From Martinezella hainanensis (GTDB lineage Bacteria > Pseudomonadota > Alphaproteobacteria > Rhizobiales > Rhizobiaceae), in NCBI RefSeq assembly GCF_900094555.1, contig NZ_FMAC01000005.1:496001-560000 (forward strand): DNA of 64,000 bases, given 5' to 3'. The translations under genes and the position numbers were made by a program. Position 1 is the first letter of the stretch. Every line of letters begins with the position of its first letter. This document shows positions 61,318-64,000 of the stretch, in pieces. The notes below the pieces were generated by a model. That model was not told the origin of the DNA and did not search any database. It saw only the letters and a program-made list of their open reading frames with translations.

Positions 61318-61341
61318 GTGCCTCGTCGATCGACGAGGCAC
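61318..61341 (-). other. Perfect 24-base palindrome between binding-protein and permease genes
   Basis: GTGCCTCGTCGA followed directly by its reverse complement, 14 bases after the binding-protein stop. In RNA the 12-base arms fold into a hairpin with a tight loop. No T tract. Probably an mRNA-stabilising or partial terminator element raising binding-protein yield. Confidence 0.6.
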
Positions 61342-61355
61342 AGACTATCTCCGCA

Positions 61356-62345
61356 TCAATCGGAGTAGATGAACTTCGCGACTTTCTTGTCGGCGACGTT
61401 CGATTTGTCGATAACAGTGAAGCCCGTCCCGATCGCCGTCGGGATCGAATTGCCGGTGAGATGCGCGTAAGCTGCCATCACACCGAAATAGCCGATTTCA
61501 GCCGGGTGCTGCGCGATCGCCAGATCGACGAGGCCGGAGTTGATGTTGTCGACGATGGACGTCGGCGCATCAAACGCGACCACACGGATCTTGCCGGTCT
61601 GGCCGGCCTGCTGCACGCCATTGGCCGCACCAAGGGCGGAGAACAGATTGGCCCCGAAAACGCCGTCGAGATCGGAGTTGCGTGCGAAGACGGCCTGCAG
61701 CTGCGATGCTGCCTTGTTGGCGTCGTCGTCGTTATACTGCGTCTCCAGAACGGTGATGTTCGGATACTTCTTCATTTCCTCCTTGAAGCCCTGCTCACGC
61801 TGGTCGGTGGTCGACACGCCGGGCTTGACGTTGGAAACGTAAACCTTGCCCTTTTCGCCAACGGCCTTTGCCAGCGCGCGCGCTGCAATCGCACCGCCGA
61901 GCAGGTTGTCGGAAGCGATATAGGACAGCGGAAAGTCGGCGTCGCCTTTGCCGGTTTGATAGACGCCCGTACCGATGAAGGTATCAACGGTGATGATCGG
62001 GATGCCGGCATCGGCAGCCTTCTTCAGCGGCTGGATCAGCTGATCCTTGTCGGTCGGCGCGATAAGAATTGCGTCGGGCTTCTTGGCGATCACCGCGTCA
62101 AGAACCGGAACCTGTGTCACCGGGTTGAAATCCGGGCCGCCTTGAAACACCAGCGTCGCGCCGACAGCCTTGGCTGCGGCCTCGGCGCCCTTGCGCATGG
62201 TGATGTAGAAAGCATCGGTGGTCAGGCCCGGAATAAGGGCAATCGTAAACTTCTTGTCTGCAGCCTTGGTGGTGCCGGCAACAGCCGCAACACCGGTAGC
62301 GAGCGATGCCACGGCCGAAGCCTTGAGAAATGAGCGGCGCTCCAT
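61356..62345 (-). CDS. Sugar ABC importer periplasmic binding protein (RbsB/FrcB-type), Tat-like signal
   Basis: 329 residues. N-terminal MERRSFLKASAVASLATGVA has the twin-arginine pattern R-R-S-F-L-K, ending near TTKAAD. The body is the peripla_BP_4 fold (FTIALIPGLTTDAFYITMRKGAEAAAKAVG, ILIAPTDKDQLIQPLKKAADAGIPIITVD, YIASDNLLGGAIAARALA, VFGANLFSALGAANGVQQAG). AGAGGAGGAAAATT precedes the ATG, a strong ribosome-binding site. First gene after a good promoter (62391-62419). Sugar unknown; a ROK-type kinase gene lies just upstream. Confidence 0.92.
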   Translation of the reverse strand: MERRSFLKASAVASLATGVAAVAGTTKAADKKFTIALIPGLTTDAFYITMRKGAEAAAKAVGATLVFQGGPDFNPVTQVPVLDAVIAKKPDAILIAPTDKDQLIQPLKKAADAGIPIITVDTFIGTGVYQTGKGDADFPLSYIASDNLLGGAIAARALAKAVGEKGKVYVSNVKPGVSTTDQREQGFKEEMKKYPNITVLETQYNDDDANKAASQLQAVFARNSDLDGVFGANLFSALGAANGVQQAGQTGKIRVVAFDAPTSIVDNINSGLVDLAIAQHPAEIGYFGVMAAYAHLTGNSIPTAIGTGFTVIDKSNVADKKVAKFIYSD

Positions 62346-62390
62346 AATTTTCCTCCTCTTGAAGCCGAACCTCCCCTGTCCGGCAAAGCG

Positions 62391-62419
62391 ATAATCAGTG
62401 GGTTACCCCGGCGCGTCAA
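62391..62419 (-). promoter_or_regulatory. Sigma-70-type promoter of the sugar importer operon
   Basis: On the minus strand -35 TTGACG, 17-base spacer, -10 GATTAT, 46 bases upstream of the binding-protein start. Best promoter match I found in the window. Confidence 0.65.
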
Positions 62420-62573
62420 GTAATTTTTTTCTGTAACGAATTTCCTTCATCTTGTTGATATAATTACAAAATCTCGCCATGCGCACGATATCGTCATCCG
62501 TCGAAGACATAGGGTCGCACGACGGTTCACGAATATTTCGCATTTATGCCGTCTGCCTGGACGGCGACGTCCA

Positions 62574-63986
62574 TCATTCGGGCTCGAAGACCCCTGAAAG
62601 CCAGGCCATGATGGCCGCCATATCCGGTTCCTGCGTCTGGTCGACCGTCATCACGGCACCACAGCTCATGGGTTCGGCCCGATCGGCAAGCGCTATCAGT
62701 TCCGGCACATATTCGGCACCCGGATGTCCCGGCAATCGGTCCTTCAGCCGGCTGGCGTAACGCTCCCCGGCAACAGCTCCGGGCACCTTGCACCAGAGTT
62801 CTGCGACATGGTCTATCTGCGCAGCACTGATGTAGCTCTCGAGCTGGGCCTTTGGCTGAAAGCCGAACCATGCATCGATGATGAAGGTCGAACTGGCCGG
62901 CGCCTCGGCGATAAAGGACCAGATCGCCTGGTAGCTCGCCTTTCCCAACGTCCGATTGAAGTCGCGGTCGACCGGACCGATATGCTGCAGGAACGGGTTC
63001 TTGATGCTGTCGAGAGACAGAATCGGCCAGCCGGTTCGCAGCGACAAAGCCTTGGCCAGCCGGCTTTTGCCGGAAGCCGGCACGCCGTTGACGAGAACAA
63101 CCCGCTTTCCTTGAGGCAGGGCATCGGCGCCGAAAATCGAAAGCCCTGCGCCGATCACGCCGGCATCGTCGGCGAGCTTCGCCGGCAATATGGCGGGGCA
63201 AAACCACGGCGCGGCCGCCGGCAAATCGGCAAGAGCTCGCGCGGCATCACAGCCAAGCCCACCGCCGAGCAAGATAATCTCCGGGTCCATGGTTGCTGCG
63301 ATATTGTCGAGAGCGGCTCGCAACGGCGTTGCCCATTGGCGCAGCACGTGGACTGCCGTGGCGTTTCCTTCCGCCGCCATGTCGAAGATTTCGCGGATTG
63401 TCGTCACCGGCAATCCGGATTCGGCGATGTGTCGGCGCAAAGCGGTTCCGGAACTGAAGGTCTCGACGCAGCCGCGTCTGCCGCAAGGGCAGGGCGGACC
63501 ATCCTGCGATACACAAATATGGCCGAGTTGCCCTGCCGCCTTGTGCCCGTGGTAGATGCGCCCGGCATGGGCAACGGCACCGCCTATGCCCGTCCCGATC
63601 GTCAGCATCGCCACATTTTGATAGCCCTTGGCGCCACCGATCCGCATTTCGGCGATCAGCGCCATGCTGCAATCATTCTCGATGACAACAGGCTTTTGAA
63701 GAGCTGTCTCGAGCCGCTTAACGAAGTCGAGGCCGGAAAGATTGAGGATGCCGCCAGACAGGATCTCGCGACTATCGACATCGACCCGCCCGGGTATGCC
63801 GACACCGATCCCCAAGACTTCTGGTGTATCGAGCTCACGCGCCATCGCAATGACGCGCTCCAATACCACCAGGGGATCGGCCGGGGTTCGTTCCGATAGC
63901 TTGGCAAGAAGCTCGCCCTGGGCGGAGACGAGGGCAGCGCGAATATTCGTGCCACCAATATCGACGCCGATGGCGGTGTCAGCCAT
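62574..63986 (-). CDS. Fusion of ROK-family sugar kinase and a P-loop kinase-like domain
   Basis: 470 residues. Residues 1-287 are a complete ROK kinase: ATP loop GVDIGGTNIRAAL, catalytic Asp105 in ENDCSMAL, GTGIGGAVAHAGRIYHG, and the zinc site His156 with Cys166, Cys168 and Cys173 (CPCGRRGCVE). From about residue 294 a second domain begins, with Walker A GVPASGKS at 301-308, then LDSIKNPFLQHIGP and TFIIDAWFGFQP, resembling AAA_33 or gluconokinase/zeta-type small-molecule kinases. There is no stop or frame break at the junction (about 63116). Lies upstream of the sugar importer on the same strand. Two kinase activities on one sugar, or kinase plus regulation, are possible. Confidence 0.88.
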   Translation of the reverse strand: MADTAIGVDIGGTNIRAALVSAQGELLAKLSERTPADPLVVLERVIAMARELDTPEVLGIGVGIPGRVDVDSREILSGGILNLSGLDFVKRLETALQKPVVIENDCSMALIAEMRIGGAKGYQNVAMLTIGTGIGGAVAHAGRIYHGHKAAGQLGHICVSQDGPPCPCGRRGCVETFSSGTALRRHIAESGLPVTTIREIFDMAAEGNATAVHVLRQWATPLRAALDNIAATMDPEIILLGGGLGCDAARALADLPAAAPWFCPAILPAKLADDAGVIGAGLSIFGADALPQGKRVVLVNGVPASGKSRLAKALSLRTGWPILSLDSIKNPFLQHIGPVDRDFNRTLGKASYQAIWSFIAEAPASSTFIIDAWFGFQPKAQLESYISAAQIDHVAELWCKVPGAVAGERYASRLKDRLPGHPGAEYVPELIALADRAEPMSCGAVMTVDQTQEPDMAAIMAWLSGVFEPE

Positions 63987-64000
63987 GGGCGCGTTGCCTT

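Noticed and set aside
1..64000. tRNA, rRNA, IS elements, phage genes or attachment sites
   Set aside because: No cloverleaf-like sequence, transposase or integrase motifs or terminal repeats were seen by reading both strands; a computed search could still find a weak case.

Overview
The window looks like a chromosomal or chromid segment of a Rhizobium-type alphaproteobacterium. The grounds are high GC in the genes, RkpR/RkpS-like capsule export genes, DUF1127 and DUF992 proteins, a NodT-family efflux lipoprotein, a membrane PQQ glucose dehydrogenase and many solute-binding-protein-dependent ABC importers under GntR control. Species cannot be fixed from the sequence. I recognised no tRNA, rRNA, insertion sequence, integrase or CRISPR array.

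Layout. (1) 1-8.1 kb: surface polysaccharide export and modification. It starts with a 5'-truncated KpsE/CtrB-type protein and KpsT ATPase, then an AraC regulator, a Wza/KpsD-like outer-membrane lipoprotein, an FkbM methyltransferase, a glycosyltransferase and an unrecognised protein. (2) 8.3-16.4 kb: an OmpR-type two-component system converging on a NodT-MacA-MacB tripartite efflux operon, with a Spy/CpxP-like periplasmic protein upstream. (3) 16.7-18.1 kb: a tiny cysteine-rich metal-binding-like protein, an AraC regulator and a DUF1127 protein. (4) 18.3-25.6 kb: an M24 peptidase converging on an operon of GntR regulator, Cys/Met-type PLP lyase and a CUT1-like ABC importer. (5) 25.7-26.6 kb: a zinc-ribbon protein and a candidate minus-strand small RNA. 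(6) 26.5-33.8 kb: a cytosine-deaminase-like amidohydrolase and FCD-GntR regulator, divergent from a polyamine-type ABC importer with a hydantoin/Asp-Glu racemase. (7) 33.9-43.5 kb: DUF763 protein, Gcd, two alpha/beta hydrolases, a GNAT acetyltransferase, small secreted or membrane proteins and a diguanylate cyclase. (8) 43.5-48.1 kb: a Csu-type archaic chaperone-usher pilus operon. (9) 48.7-55.7 kb: glutathione transferase, a glycine-rich repeat protein, peptidase T, DUF992 protein, class III adenylate cyclase and a nucleoside deoxyribosyltransferase-like protein. (10) 55.7-59.2 kb: an operon of a histidine-ammonia-lyase homologue lacking the MIO-forming Ala-Ser-Gly, a divergent ornithine cyclodeaminase and a PhnD-like binding protein. 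(11) 59.4-64 kb: a ribose/fructose-type ABC importer and a ROK sugar kinase fused to a second P-loop kinase domain.

The most interesting items are the MIO-less lyase operon (10), the ROK/P-loop fusion kinase, the promoter-plus-terminator small RNA candidate near 26.1 kb, the glycine-rich repeat protein, and a stem-loop placed just after the binding-protein gene in all three ABC importer operons. Many start sites were moved from the longest open frame to an internal ATG/GTG on the basis of signal peptides, Shine-Dalgarno sequences or operon spacing; this is stated per gene.
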